Shown: positions 38,872 through 50,625, numbered from the stretch's first letter. The stretch is DNA of 64,000 nucleotides from Salticus scenicus (GCA_963930645.1 OZ005648.1:105473167-105537166); one strand, 5' to 3'. Program-made: numbers and translations. The notes: generated by a model not told the origin, from the sequence alone.

Positions 38872-39194
38872 TAGGTAGGCAGGTAGATTGGATTTAACGT
38901 CGCACGAGTACTGCGCTATGGGTAATTGGCGACGGTCTGGGACGCAGCCCTAGAGATGTTCTAGACACATGCCATCACAATTTTGATCCTTCACGGAGGG
39001 AATGATCCACCCCTCTTTGGTGATCCCCAGAGGTATAGTATGGATGGGAACATGGAGTACTTTGCGGCCGCGGCAGATTTTATGTGCACCAGCCACCATT
39101 AGTGTACACGACGGTCTTTGGCCGGCTCAAGTATCGAATCGGCAATCTTCCACTTACGTGCTAGGCACTTTACCGACTAAGGTACCGCGGTCCG
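38872..39194 (-). repeat. tRNA-Thr-derived SINE-like repeat, copy 1
   Basis: The right end, read on the minus strand, is tRNA-like: GTACCTTAGTCGGTAAAGTG (D arm), an anticodon loop around CACGTAAGT (CGT, Thr), and GATTCGATACT. A conserved body with GGTCTGGGACGCAGCCCTAG follows. A GTAG-type microsatellite borders the other end (about 38,861-38,886). Confidence 0.72.
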
Positions 39195-39295
39195 AAACCA
39201 AAAATGTAAAAAAAATAATAATAAAAATCAACTTTTTCTCTCTACTTCTAGAAAATTAATTTTCTTACACGGGAAAATTAAAATATGATCCCTGG

Positions 39296-39630
39296 TTGGA
39301 GGTAAGTAGATACTTAGGTAAGTTGTGTTTGACGTTGCACCATTACTGTGCTATGGATAATTGGCGACAGTCTGGGACGCACCCCTACGGATGTTCCGTA
39401 GACATGCCACCACAGTTTTGGCGCTACACGAAGGGGATATGGCTCCCCCGCTTCCGTGGCCCCAGAGGTATAACTTTGATGGGAACATGGAGGATATTGC
39501 GGCCACGACATATTTTATGTGCACCAGGCACCATTAGTGTACACGACGGGCTTTGGCCGGCTCGAGAACCGAACCTGCAATTTTCCAATTACAAGCTCGG
39601 CGCTCTACCGACTGGGGTACCGCAGTCCGG
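39296..39630 (-). repeat. tRNA-Thr-derived SINE-like repeat, copy 2
   Basis: Same body as copy 1 with substitutions. The minus-strand tRNA-like head has CCCAGTCGGTAGAGCG, the anticodon loop CTTGTAATT (TGT, Thr) and AGGTTCGGTTC. The short flanks before both copies also match (AAAATATGATCC.TGGTT at 38,838 and 39,282), so the pair arose by tandem duplication with a period near 443 bp. Confidence 0.72.
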
Positions 39631-39718
39631 ATCTAAGGTTGCAAAAAAGAAATAAAAAGAGTCATATACTAAAGCTGTAATGCAAAATGTTCTAGATATT
39701 ATGAATTTCTTCCTATTA

Positions 39719-39749
<31 letters not shown>

Positions 39750-39945
39750 TTTATTTTGACATTGAATATGAGGATTTCCAAAATATTTTTCTGCTTTTGT
39801 CTTGTAATATGCCCTATTAATATTCTATTTAGGTGAAAGAAAACAGCGAATAGGCGGGCAGAGCTCTGCATGTGTTAATAAGTAAAGTGAGTCGGGGGGA
39901 GGGGGGAGGCGAAGTCTCCCTCGGGGGTTGGTGAACGGAACGAGC

Positions 39946-39964
39946 AGGGGGCAGAGCCCCCTAG
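39946..39964 (+). other. Helitron-like 3' end (hairpin plus CTAG)
   Basis: A perfect 7-bp stem AGGGGGC-AGA-GCCCCCT at 39,946-39,962 overlaps CTAG (39,961-39,964), followed by T. A second hairpin (GGGAG/CTCCC) lies just upstream at about 39,905-39,920. It may be the 3' end of a small non-autonomous Helitron; its 5' end was not found. Confidence 0.4.
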
Positions 39965-39965
39965 T

Positions 39966-40997
39966 ATTTTACAAACTTGTTTCAACTATTCAATTTACTT
40001 TTACATTAGAATTACATTAGAATACTTGTTATATCACACATACAAAAAGAAAATCGGTTTCAATTCTTTTTCCCTTTTATATTTGTAGCTGCAGTAATAC
40101 AGAAATGTTAAAAATTTACTGATAAAATATTACTACTAAAAATAATAAGTAATTTTAAAATAATAATTTTTAAATATGTATCCTTGTGATAGTGTTCTGC
40201 CTTATTTTTTTTTTTTTTTTTCTTTAATGTAAATATTTATTCAAGATATTAAAAATTTCTGAATTACTCAGAGCTACACGCTTTAGATAAAAGCAGAAGA
40301 ACAAAAAAAAAGGGGGGGGCAGATTATAAATGTTTTTTTTTTTTTCATATTTTCTGTTTTACAGTTACGATCAATAAAAGTTATTAAACTAAAATTAACG
40401 TTAACATAAAATTTAATTTCACCAGGGAATTTCGTATAGAAAAAAAATACATAGGTTTTGTTTATAAGAAAGAATGCATTTTATCAAATTTTAAATTTTA
40501 TGGCAAAGGTGTTTTGGCTCATAAATTACATAAAAAGTTTTTACTTAAATGAATAAGCAAACATATTTTCAAACAAAATATTTAAATTAAAGTTCATGTA
40601 TTAAAATATCATAAAGAAAAATTGTTAAAGTTTCATGATTAAATTAAATTGCATGTTAAATACAGTTTTTAGAAATATTTTTCTTTAACTGAAAGTAACT
40701 TAATCTTAATGTAAGATTAGTCACAAAATTTGAAACAATATTAAAAAATAAAATTAAAAGAATATGTTAATTCTCGTATCAACAACACGATTGAAAAATT
40801 AACATACACAAATTTACGTCTATATACACTAACACGCTTAAATTTAAAAAAAAAAAAAAAACGGTCGAAAATATAGGGTAGAATTCATATTTTTTTGAGA
40901 CGGTCACCATCCCCCCCCCCCCAATGAAGCCAGGTATGACCCTAGAAAATTTAGCTGTTCCTATGAAATCATCACAAAACAGATACAAGGAGTTAGA
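39966..40997. other. Unassigned AT-rich stretch
   Basis: No coding or RNA signal. T-, A-, G- and C-runs at about 40,205, 40,301-40,319 and 40,911-40,922. Confidence 0.4.
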
Positions 40998-41069
40998 AAG
41001 CGTGGTGCAGTGGTAGCGTCCCTGGCTTGAGTAAGGACGATCTACAGTTCAATAACCACCTCGGTCGAA
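40998..41069 (+). repeat. tRNA-like SINE fragment
   Basis: GCGTGGTGCAGTGGTAGCG is a good RNA polymerase III A box and D arm, followed 35 bp later by a weak B box (CAGTTCAATAACC). The expected stems do not pair. Confidence 0.5.
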
Positions 41070-41945
41070 TTCGGAAATTTCTTTTATTTAAAACTGATAA
41101 AAATCCTTTTAATTTTTGAAATTAAAAAAATTTAATAATTTAAGGGGACAGAATTTTATATTACAATTAGATAAAACTCCATTAATGGTCTGTTTTAATA
41201 TTTTGTATAATTTTTTAATTTGTATTTTTTATCCACGCCACTAATAACAAGAGTTAAACATTTGCTCTTAATTGTGTTATCTGTTATTCATGCAAATTTT
41301 TGCATGAAATATTCCCATTATAAAACAGCTGTTGCTCAACCTTTCGACTTCGCGTTTAATTTTTATTTCAAATATTTTATTAAAGAACTGTCAAATTTCA
41401 TGTTCATTGAGGAACTGACAGTTAGATTGTGCACAGGGACATTTTTTTTTTTTTTTTTTTTTTTTTTTCAAAAAATTTTCACTAATTTATAATGAGTTTA
41501 CATCTCATAAATTTCAAAATCTGGGAAAATATGAATTTTACAAATCTAGTTTTTTCAACGAAAAGACAACTATTATCCATGAGGTTCGTGATAATAATAT
41601 TTGAAGGTGAACAAGATTTTATTTCAATTAATTGTGATCAATTTTCTTTAATATACTGTGCTTCTTGTGAAAAATTGTTATGCTGTCACTCGTATTCTAA
41701 TTCTAATCATAGACACTTGAAACTAGATATTAAATTTGGAAATTTAAACATCAGTTTCTTCTTTATAATTAAATAAATATACAAATTTTGTATATTTATA
41801 AATTGCTGGATAATATTTCTTTGATTGGTACACTATTTTTTTTTTTTAATCTTATTAAAAAAATATTTATTTTTTCTTAAACTAATAATTTAATTTAATT
41901 AACCATAAAAAAAAATCACTTGGAATAAAGTTAGAAAAAGTACTC

Positions 41946-42014
41946 TGCCGGGACTCGACGTAATACTTCCTTTTCCAAACCACACTTCCACATACCACTG
42001 CGCCACACTTCCTC
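41946..42014 (-). repeat. tRNA-like SINE fragment
   Basis: Minus strand reads GTGTGGCGCAGTGGTATGTG (A box) and then GTCGAGTCCCGGCAG (B-box-like). No complete cloverleaf. Confidence 0.45.
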
Positions 42015-42098
42015 GCTCCTTTCATTTTTTTCGTTGGTTTTTATATAAGCAGTTAAAACGTCTAGGGGAAAATTGTTGCACAAAATTTGCACTCTAGC

Positions 42099-42300
42099 CT
42101 ATGTTTTCGTCCATGCTCTTTCATTTAAGCTTGGTTGGATTTCAACAGGAATTTTACTGATTCGTACTTCCTTGCAAGCAGCTCCTTTATTAGGACCATC
42201 TGCTAATTTTATAAAAAGAAGTTTTTGCATTAGGGTGTTACTCCAAGGAAGCTCACATAGTATGAAAACAGACGATTCACATAGATCTTTAAAAATGCGC
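42099..42300 (-). other. Unrecognised open stretch, possible gene fragment
   Basis: The minus strand is open with mixed amino-acid composition (LCELPWSNTLMQKLLF; LADGPNKGAACKEVRISK), unlike the surrounding AT-rich translations. The complementary strand is also open (42,073-42,306). No family recognised. The N-terminal leucine run comes only from the adjacent AAT microsatellite. It could be a decayed exon or chance. Confidence 0.25.
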
Positions 42301-42312
42301 GTATAAATGCAA

Positions 42313-42316
<4 letters not shown>

Positions 42317-42365
<49 letters not shown>
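42317..42365. repeat. (AAT)n microsatellite
   Basis: Uninterrupted AAT repeats; related ATT/ATTT tracts follow at 42,413-42,436 and 42,768-42,880. Confidence 0.95.
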
Positions 42366-42367
<2 letters not shown>

Positions 42368-42436
42368 TAAATAAAGTTAGAAGAATATTCAATGCATTAT
42401 ATTATAAATGATGATTATTATTATTATTATTATTTT

Positions 42437-42844
42437 AAATAACACATTATACCGGTTTTATGAAAATATTATGACCATTGCTATAGTCTATTTCATTAAC
42501 CAGTAAACATAGCTATAGAAGTGTTATAAATTTTGCTATCCAAGATCTTAAAAACAATTTACATCATTTGTTCCTAAAAAAACAATAAGTAATTTAAATA
42601 TTTACGTGGCATCTTAGTTTCAATAGTTTATTAAACGAAACAAAACAAGAATAAGACAATCACCACTCTTGTTAACCAGGACGACAGAAGGGAGAATTGG
42701 GAGCATTTTTAGTGACATACTAATTTGAAGTCTAAATAACTATAACACCTTCCACCCCTTCTTGGTCGATTTTTATTTATTTATTTTTATTCATTCATTC
42801 ATTTATTTTATTTATTTATTTATTTTATTTATCTTAGTTTTAGT

Positions 42845-42878
<34 letters not shown>

Positions 42879-43145
42879 TTCGAATTTCTGACCACAAAGA
42901 AAACATGTTTTTATTGGTGAAAATTAATATATGTCCCTCCTAAATTTTAAAAGACAAAATATTTTTGGCAATAAGCAGTTGTTTGATTCCTCTACGGACA
43001 TTTATATTTTATATTTATTCCACTGAACACCAGTTTTCCCTGAAACGCCCTCAAGTTTAAGTTAATATATATATATAATCTGATAATATATTTATTGAGA
43101 AAACTTCAATAAATATCCTACAGAAATTTTTATTTTGTAAAACTA

Positions 43146-43183
<38 letters not shown>

Positions 43184-43257
43184 GATGATATCTCAATTTG
43201 TAAAAAGACACATTTTATTTTTATTTTATTTTATTTATAAACAGATAAAGTTTTTAA
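42437..43257. other. Unassigned AT-rich stretch
   Basis: ATTT-rich low complexity and a long T-run near 43,150-43,180. No gene seen. Confidence 0.4.
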
Positions 43258-43588
43258 CCTTTGATGCAGGATTTATATGGTGGGACATAATTTTTCTGTT
43301 TTGCATACCTAGTCATCAAAACAGGATTGGAAAGGGCTAAGTAACCCGTTAAAATTCGAAGGCTAAGGGGTAACATCGCTCTTACTTATGCGGTATGTGC
43401 TGGTTCGATCCTGGCTAGTCAAACTAGAGAATTTTATTTAATGCGAATTTTTTTTACAGTGTGCCCTACGAGAAAATTTTGTTCTGTACGAATATTTTCT
43501 GTGTTGTTCTGTTATGGAAATTTTTTGTTAACATATTTTGTTTTTCCCCTACAATTTTCTGTCAGAAATAAATTTATAAATTTGTAAC
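43258..43588 (+). repeat. Tandem-duplicated tRNA-like repeat, copy A
   Basis: Contains GGCTAAGGGGTAACATC and, 40 bp later, GCTGGTTCGATCCTGG (B-box-like), then a TGCGAATTTTTTT...GTGCCCTACGAGAAAATTTT tail. The same order recurs in copy B. Confidence 0.65.
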
Positions 43589-43615
43589 CATTTATGCGAG
43601 TTTTATATGCTGTGG

Positions 43616-43672
<57 letters not shown>

Positions 43673-43945
43673 CATACGGAAAACTTGATCATTAAATTGG
43701 GATTGGGAAGTGCTAATTAAATCATTAAGATTCTCTGGCTAAGGGTAACATCTTCTCCTACCTATAAAATGTGTACTGGTTCTATTATGGTTGGTCACTC
43801 TCGAGAATTTTAGCGAATTTTTTTAATATGTTCCCTTCGAGAAAATTTTCTGTTAACGTTTTATCTTTTATCTTTTTTTTTTTTTTTTTTTCGTTGTGTA
43901 CGGGTACTTTCCACAGACATTTCTGTCAGAAATTTTCTATAATAT
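43589..43945 (+). repeat. Tandem-duplicated tRNA-like repeat, copy B
   Basis: Diverged copy of the preceding block: GGCTAAGGGTAACATC, CTGGTTCTATTATGG, TAGCGAATTTTTTTAA, TTCCCTTCGAGAAAATTTT. An (AT)n tract at 43,619-43,671 has expanded inside it. Confidence 0.65.
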
Positions 43946-43954
43946 AGCACTTTT

Positions 43955-44004
43955 TATTATTATTATTATTATTATCATTATTATTATCATTATTATTATT
44001 ATTA

Positions 44005-44042
<38 letters not shown>
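43955..44042. repeat. (ATT)n microsatellite with ATC interruptions
   Basis: ATT repeats with a few ATC units. The polyisoleucine frame it creates is not a gene. Confidence 0.95.
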
Positions 44043-44813
44043 TATTTTTTTGTTTGTTTATTTATTTATTTACAATTTCTAATTTGATGTTTGCGTCTAT
44101 TTTTATTTTACACACACAATGTCTTACTGCAACCTTTTCAAAATTATGTTCCCTTGCCACACACCATTATGTTTTATTTATTACGAGTTACAAATGAATC
44201 TCAGTTATCATTGAGATACAAACACTCCTGTTTCTGAGAAATTTATGAAGGAGAATAGCTAAAGGACGTATACAGTATTTAAGTAAAAACAATAATTTTT
44301 AAAAATAAATCTTATATTTATGCATTTTGAAATATAAAAATAGAACGATTAATTTTTAATATGTCATAAACGTTAATTATGTTTCAAATTGAAACTGTAT
44401 GAAAGTCGTTATAAATATTAATGTAACTAATGTAAAGAGACCAAAAGGAGAAAAGCAATACATATAAATTACAATACATACAAAAGTTCATAAAATGTAA
44501 TTTATTTTTTACTGTGTTTCTTTCTTTATTTTTTCATAAAATGTTAATCTTTCTTCTTTTTATTCATCCAAATAAATATTCTTCTTGATGGAATTGTGTA
44601 ATTTGCTCTGGTACAGCACTCCCTCTATCGACAAAAAATGTAACTACATTTTTTTTTTCTTTCGAGTAAATAAATAAATAAATAAATTATAACAATCTCC
44701 CTTCACAAGAATAACTTTTTCGCAAATCGCATTCAATTTTACGAATTCCTTTAAATTTTATGCATTTTTAAATCATCTACAGACTTAAAATACACCAGGT
44801 GTTTGATAAAAAT

Positions 44814-44847
<34 letters not shown>

Positions 44848-44867
44848 TAAATAATAGTACAAAATTT
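44043..44867. other. Unassigned AT-rich stretch
   Basis: No coding or RNA signal. Long T-run at about 44,815-44,846. Confidence 0.4.
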
Positions 44868-45073
44868 TCACAGTAAATGTATTAATTGTAAGTATGAAAA
44901 ATATTTTCAACCAAAAATATCGTAATATGGCTTTACATATCTTCGTGTTTTGATTTCAAATGAACTTCAAATGAAAACTTGAACAGTAAGTGTATTAATT
45001 TTAAGTATGAAAAATATTTTCAGTCCAAAATATCGTAACATGACTACATATCTTCATGTTTTGATTTCAAATA
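44868..45073. repeat. ~115-bp tandem duplication
   Basis: CAGTAAATGTATTAATTGTAAG... at 44,869 and CAGTAAGTGTATTAATTTTAAG... at 44,984 are collinear diverged copies ending in TTTTGATTTCAAAT. The second copy abuts a MITE. Confidence 0.8.
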
Positions 45074-45255
45074 TACTGTCGAATCACGTTAACGTGAACA
45101 CTGTTAACATGAATTACTTTTAACGTAAACTGTTCTCAAAATTTCCATCAAAATGAAGATTAGTTTAGTTATATGAAGGTTAATTACTGAACTACTGGTA
45201 ACATGAACAGATTTTTTATCCCTCTTGAGATTTACGTTAACGAGTTTCAACTGTA
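45074..45255 (+). mobile_element. MITE family 1, copy 1
   Basis: Inverted ends TACTGTCGAATCACGTTAACG and, reversed, TACAGTTGAAACTCGTTAACG around a short palindrome-like interior; 182 bp. A second copy in the opposite orientation lies at 54,026. End sequence and size suggest a pogo/Tigger-type non-autonomous element. Confidence 0.75.
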
Positions 45256-46378
45256 TTGCTATACACATAAACGAGATTATAATAATGTAGAACTTACTTG
45301 ATTAAAATTTACTTTTAAAGAAATTTCTAATCTGCATTTGTATGCTTTAGGCTTAAAAATTATAAAAAATATCTTTACAAATGGATTAATGTTGTTTAAT
45401 TACACTATCAAAATATTTTAATATTTTAATTATTACTATTAAAACAATTACTTTAGTAATTCTTAAATTGCTTCTTTATTATTAGGATATAGGATTTTCT
45501 TATAAAATAATATTAGTACTAAAGCAAACCATACTTTTTTTATAATGAGTAAAATATTTCCGCATGAATATGAAGGCCACTTATTTATTAAAAAGTAATA
45601 ATACGAATAAATAATAAATAATAATATTAATAATCGCAACAATTAATTTGTTGCTTTAAAAACATTTACTGTAGTTGTGTATATGAATTATCAATTTAAT
45701 CTTTCTGCATTTCTTTTTCTTATCGGAAACAATTTAATTGTTGGGATCAAATAAATAATCAATCTTTTACCTATGTTCACCATTTCTATATATTCGCGTG
45801 AATAAATGGATCATTGATGTATTTTCTGTAATAATAAAAATTCCCTTGTATTTTTCTCTTTGGGGAAAATTGTGACAAATAATCTATTTCACCGGTATCA
45901 CGCATGCGTAAGCACAGTGTGAAATACATCCTGCAGTTATAACTCAATTACATCTACTGTATCTTCGAAGATTTAGAATTCCTTTCAATTATCGCATATC
46001 GAAGAAAAGAAAAATTGGTTGAATGATACACGTTTCTTTTTAAATAATAGTGTTGTATTTAACAGTGCTTGACCCAAACTTGATGTATATTCCTGATGTA
46101 TAATTTGTCATGTTGTCATAACAATTTTGTCCATGTAAGAGATTAGTAAAATAAATCATGCAATGGTGAAAGTACAAATGATTACATGCAAGACATTAAT
46201 CCCTTTTTATGAGAAATCAATCAAAGATACTGAAGGAACGAGAAATGAAATAATACATTGTTTATAAAATATAATACATATTTATCACTTAGTTCTTGAA
46301 TAAAACATAATGCATGAATTTAGAGAGTTAAATTATCATTTAGTAATAAAACTTATAATGCACAATTTTGTTAGTATT
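45256..46378. other. Unassigned AT-rich stretch
   Basis: No coding or RNA signal recognised. Confidence 0.4.
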
Positions 46379-46538
46379 GACTGGTAACCATAGTTACCAA
46401 ATTAAGCGTTTTATGGCTAACAGAAAATTTTGATAGAAATTTTCAATATATAACTGATTAATTATAATAAATATTTCTATCAAAATTCCCATGTAGCCAA
46501 AAAGGGCTAAAGTTGGTAAATATGTCGGTAACCCACAC
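46379..46538. mobile_element. Small fold-back element
   Basis: CTGGTAACCATAGTTACCAA...GGCTAACAG...TTTTGATAGAAAT on the left is mirrored by ATTTCTATCAAAAT...GTAGCCAAAAAGG...TTGGTAAATATGTCGGTAACC on the right. Imperfect arms of about 60 bp and no coding content. Confidence 0.6.
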
Positions 46539-47380
46539 TCCACCCGGGAAAAATACGGCTTTTTTTCTTGGAAATCACTGGAATAGTTAAAGAAAAAAAA
46601 AAGTTTAGAAGTTCCTTGAGATAAAATAAAAACTTATCTGATTTATCGTCTGCGGCATAAAAATTATCAATAGCTGGTAAACCGTGCTTCTCATAGAACG
46701 GAATACAGGAAAGAGCTCGAGCGATTTTGATAAAAATTTAGAGTTAGATGTTATCAGATGATAATTCGATTTGAATTTTTCTTATTTTCAGAAAATTTAG
46801 CTTTCACGGGTAACAGCACATCGCCCGGAGCAAAAAAATAATATATTTATTCCAGAAAACAAATCACGGTATCTGCAAAATGAATGATGTATGCAATGAG
46901 ACCGAGTGAATTGGGCCATTTAGATTCAGTACATACTAAATCAGCGACTAAACTTTTTTAAGGAAAATATATTTTCACTTAAAAATATTTCCCTAGGCCT
47001 GAAAAAATACATGACATTAAATGCATTTAGACATTTCAATTTTCAGTTTTTGATACTTTCCAAAAAGGTTGAAAAGTGTTTATAGCTTTAGTTTGTTTGT
47101 CTGTCCGTCTGCGCTCTTACTTCCGTAAATATAGATGGAATTCTTTGAAATTCATATGCGTTGTTCCAGTTCACTATGAAATGTTCCCCAATGAAAATGG
47201 AGTAAATACCCCCACTAGTTTTTGTAGAGGGACACCTAAAAGAATTCCAATGCATTGCGTTCTGTGAGAGATATTACTATATACCATATTTTAATACCTT
47301 TATTTTGTGTGAATCATAATGAAATTGAAGTTTATTATACATTTGCACAGTATATATATATATATATATACATATATATA
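46539..47380. other. Unassigned stretch
   Basis: No gene recognised. A TTTGTTTGTCTGTCCGTCTG segment at about 47,088-47,111 resembles the pyrimidine/G-rich starts of dispersed repeats. Confidence 0.35.
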
Positions 47381-47382
47381 TA

Positions 47383-47811
47383 CTGGGTGTCCCATAAGTC
47401 TGTAGACATTTAAAAAAATCATAACTATTGAAGGAATTGATAGAATTGAACGTGGTTTGCGCAAAAAATCATTCTCGTGAAGGTGTATTTTTTTTTCACC
47501 AAGTCAGTATCGCAATACCAACTTCATGTATGCACAAGTAGGAGGCAAAATAAGAATAAGCTGTTCTAATCGCAAAATCGTGCAATGTATAAGGCTTTCA
47601 TTTGCATATTTCTCTTTTACATCCGGGCGAAAAATGTAACTATTTATCTAATTACCGTCGAAAAAAAATTTAAATATCTTTCTTTCTTTACCAAAAAAAA
47701 AAAAAGATCCCTCTTCACGAAAAAGATTTTTTAGAAAACTGCTTTTAATTCTATCAATTCCTTCAACAGTTATGATTTTTTTAAATGTTTACAGAGTTAT
47801 GAGACACCCAG
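47383..47811. mobile_element. Mariner-type MITE with long inverted repeats
   Basis: CTGGGTGTCCCATAAGTCTG at the left end and its inverted counterpart ending ...GAGACACCCAG at the right end. About 68 bp are nearly perfectly complementary, with weaker pairing to about 110 bp. TA flanks both ends (47,381-47,382 and 47,812-47,813). 429 bp, non-coding. Confidence 0.85.
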
Positions 47812-48102
47812 TATATTTTTGTAGAACATAATATGGTTAGCATTAATATTTACCGGACCACACAAACACCTTTAAATGCATTACAAATCTATAATTGGAA
47901 ATTACTGAAAATGCATTTTCGTTTTTATTAATCATTTTAAACGATTTCTAACAATGTTTAAGAATAATTATCAATTCAATTAGCCTATCTCTCTTTCTGT
48001 CCGGCTATCCATGCTCTAGCGTTCGTAAATGTTTATAGATTTTTTTTTTCAAACTGTTATATGTTATTCACGTACACTTTGGAATGTTCCCAAGTAGCAC
48101 AG

Positions 48103-48300
48103 GAACGTTCTGTGAACGTCTAATAACGGTTTCAATAGTTCAAACACCGTGTTTCGTGTCAAAAGAACGTTCTAAAACACGTTCAGAAATAGTATTATTT
48201 AGAACGTTCTGAAAATGTTTGATTTGTACCATCTATAAAACGTACAATTCTAGTTCTATATAGAACGTTCAAGTGTGACACCGTCATAACACGTTCTGTA
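48103..48300. other. Cluster of palindromic GAACGTTC motifs
   Basis: GAACGTTC occurs at 48,103, 48,165, 48,202 and 48,263, with further half-sites (GTGAACGTC, ACACGTTC, ACACGTTCTG). The surrounding sequence repeats loosely, so this may be a diverged palindromic repeat rather than a regulatory cluster. Confidence 0.6.
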
Positions 48301-48869
48301 ACAGTGTAATTATAACGAATATGACAAAATGACTTTTTAGTACTATTGGTTGGGAAAATAGGTTAATCATGAAAATTTTTGACTTCAGTTTTTGATTTTT
48401 TTACACGTTTTGTGGCGTGAGGAATCCGGAAGTCAAAAGGTTGGTATGGTATCTGTTAATGTTTATCGGCTTCGGCACCTATTAGTGTGATAGCCCGTTA
48501 GTTCATGTACACGATATCTCAAGAACAAATGATTGCAGAGAGATCGGACCAGTTTTAAAATATCACTTATGATATTGATAAGAATCTTATTGAGAGATTT
48601 GCAACATTCTAATTTAAAAACTTCGTAAGTTATTCGAAATTTATAACTTTTAGCATGATAGAGAATAGAGCATTTTTTACATTTTCAGTTTAACGTTTTG
48701 TTAGCACGTCAGTAAAGAATGCTTCTTAATAATCAGTAGCGGTGAGGTGAAAAAAAATTACAAAATTTTAAACTCATGGAAAAATTTTGTGGATTTTGTA
48801 TTTCAGGAATCAATGTATGGAATTCAACCAAACTTGTTACAATATTAGATCTTGCCCTAAATTGGAGTT

Positions 48870-49440
48870 TATTTGAATTTCATTTGGGATATATCGTCCG
48901 ATAGATTGCGGTGCTATGCAATGAAACCCTCCATTTATGGGACGGCTATATCTCAGCTTCTATAGTGTATAAATGCATTAAACTTGATATATTGGCATGT
49001 ATCATCATAACCTTTGCTAATACAATTTGGATGTATACATTGTCCAACAGGTGGCGTTGCTAATCTGCAATTTAATCATATTAACGGAAAGGCAATATTT
49101 TAACTCTTGTGATTTAACAATAAATTTTGAGATACACTGAAGTTATAAGTGAAGTCGATTTTATGTAAAGCTTTACTGGTCCATTTTGGATGCACATCGG
49201 CCAACAGGTGGCGTGGCTATGTTGCAATTTAATCTCATAACGGAAACGGAAAATCTCAACTTCTTTGATTTATAAATATTGTAAATTTGGTAAGTGAAAT
49301 TAATATTACGTAAAACTCTACAGATTGCCTTTGGGTGCATATTGGAAGACAGGTGGCACTGCCACGTTCCAAAATTTTCCATTCACAGAAAGGCTATCTA
49401 TCAGCTTCTGTAATATATATACTCACCAAACCTTCTGCGT
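48870..49440. repeat. ~140-157-bp tandem repeat, about four diverged copies
   Basis: Landmark GGTGCT/GGTGGCG at 48,911, 49,051, 49,208 and 49,353, each followed by TGCAATTTAATC-like and ACGGAAAGGC-like words and a TCAGCTTCT or equivalent. Confidence 0.75.
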
Positions 49441-49936
49441 GACATACATTTGATATATATTATTGATTCAATTTGGATGTAAAACGAGTAATAGTCAAAC
49501 AGTTTTTTATTATTATTATTATTCATAGGACATTGTTTTTTCCCCTAGGAATAAGTATACATCTTCCCTGGGGGATGGGGGAGGGGTGGATAAAAATTTT
49601 CACTATGATTATCTTTCAAAAGAATTCGATATCACCCTTAAAACGAATAATTGAAACATCGTTTTCTGATGATTTAAAACAAATTTACCGTTTTTTTTTT
49701 TTTTTTTTTCATTTGTAGTAATAATAATGATAATAAACCCTTAGAAAAATACATTTTCTAAGATCTTCTATACAGCATAAAAATGATTGTCTTCTGTCAT
49801 GAAAATCTATGCATTCCCCAGACCCAGAGTTTAGATACAAAAAGCGAATCACGGATGTTATTGAATAAGTAATATAGTGCTTTACGCGAGTTTCAAAGAA
49901 AATCACGGGAAAACTCCGAAAACCTAAGTCGACGAG
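49441..49936. other. Unassigned stretch
   Basis: No gene recognised. T-run at about 49,691-49,709. Confidence 0.35.
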
Positions 49937-50020
49937 CGTGACCAGGAATCGAAACCAACACTTCCCGTCTGTAAGGTTCGAGAGTAGAACCTCGCGGTCT
50001 CTAATACTCATCGGGAAGTT
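49937..50020 (-). repeat. tRNA-like SINE fragment
   Basis: The minus strand has TTAGAGACCGCGAGGTTC (D-arm-like) and TTGGTTTCGATTCCTGGTC (B box), with a plausible anticodon arm between them. Acceptor stems do not pair. Confidence 0.4.
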
Positions 50021-50512
50021 ACAGAAATGAGTTTTTTTCTTCTTTTCTTTAAGTTATGGTTCTATTTAAGTTTAAATGTTACTGATAAATTATCAATATT
50101 GATCATGCTGTTAAATCATTACTCTGTTTGATTGGTCTTATTTTATTTTATTTATTTTCATTGAATATTTTGTTCAATACTGAAATATACACTAAAACAA
50201 GATATGCTTTTCCGTTTAATTCGAGATTTTAAAATGGAAAAATAAAGTGATCTCATAAGTTTTTAAAATACTTTATAAAAATTTAAATAATTGTTTAACT
50301 CCACTAAATTTTTCCTTAAAATACTGACTATATGTTTTCTACAGCTATAAATGCTTAATAAATTTCTGTTTCAAATGTTGAACTTTGAAACATGATTATT
50401 GCGGATGCAAGAATAAGGGAGAGCAGATGATAACATCGACATCTGTGGATTGCATTTATTTAATTTTCGCTGACCGTGCAACTGCAAAGTCAAACGCCAG
50501 GCGCGGCGCTGG

Positions 50513-50520
50513 GTCTATTC
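50513..50520. other. 8-bp target-site duplication, left
   Basis: GTCTATTC immediately before TAGAGATG. The identical octamer follows the other end at 59,982-59,989. Confidence 0.85.
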
Positions 50521-50625
50521 TAGAGATGGGAATAATCGAATGATTTTGATAATCGAGTGATTTGCTTTTGAGTGATTTTAATAATCGAATGATTTTACAA
50601 TCGATTATCGATGACGTAAGCGTAG
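50521..50625. other. hAT-like left end with AATCGA subterminal repeats
   Basis: AATCGAATGATTTTGATAA, AATCGAGTGATT, AATCGAATGATTTT and ATCGATTATCGAT lie within the first 100 bp. Confidence 0.7.

Noticed and set aside
39002..39655. Open frames of 85 and 119 codons near 39 kb
   Set aside because: They are translations of the tRNA-Thr SINE bodies, read against the SINE's own orientation.
43896..44087. Polyisoleucine frame
   Set aside because: Product of the ATT microsatellite.
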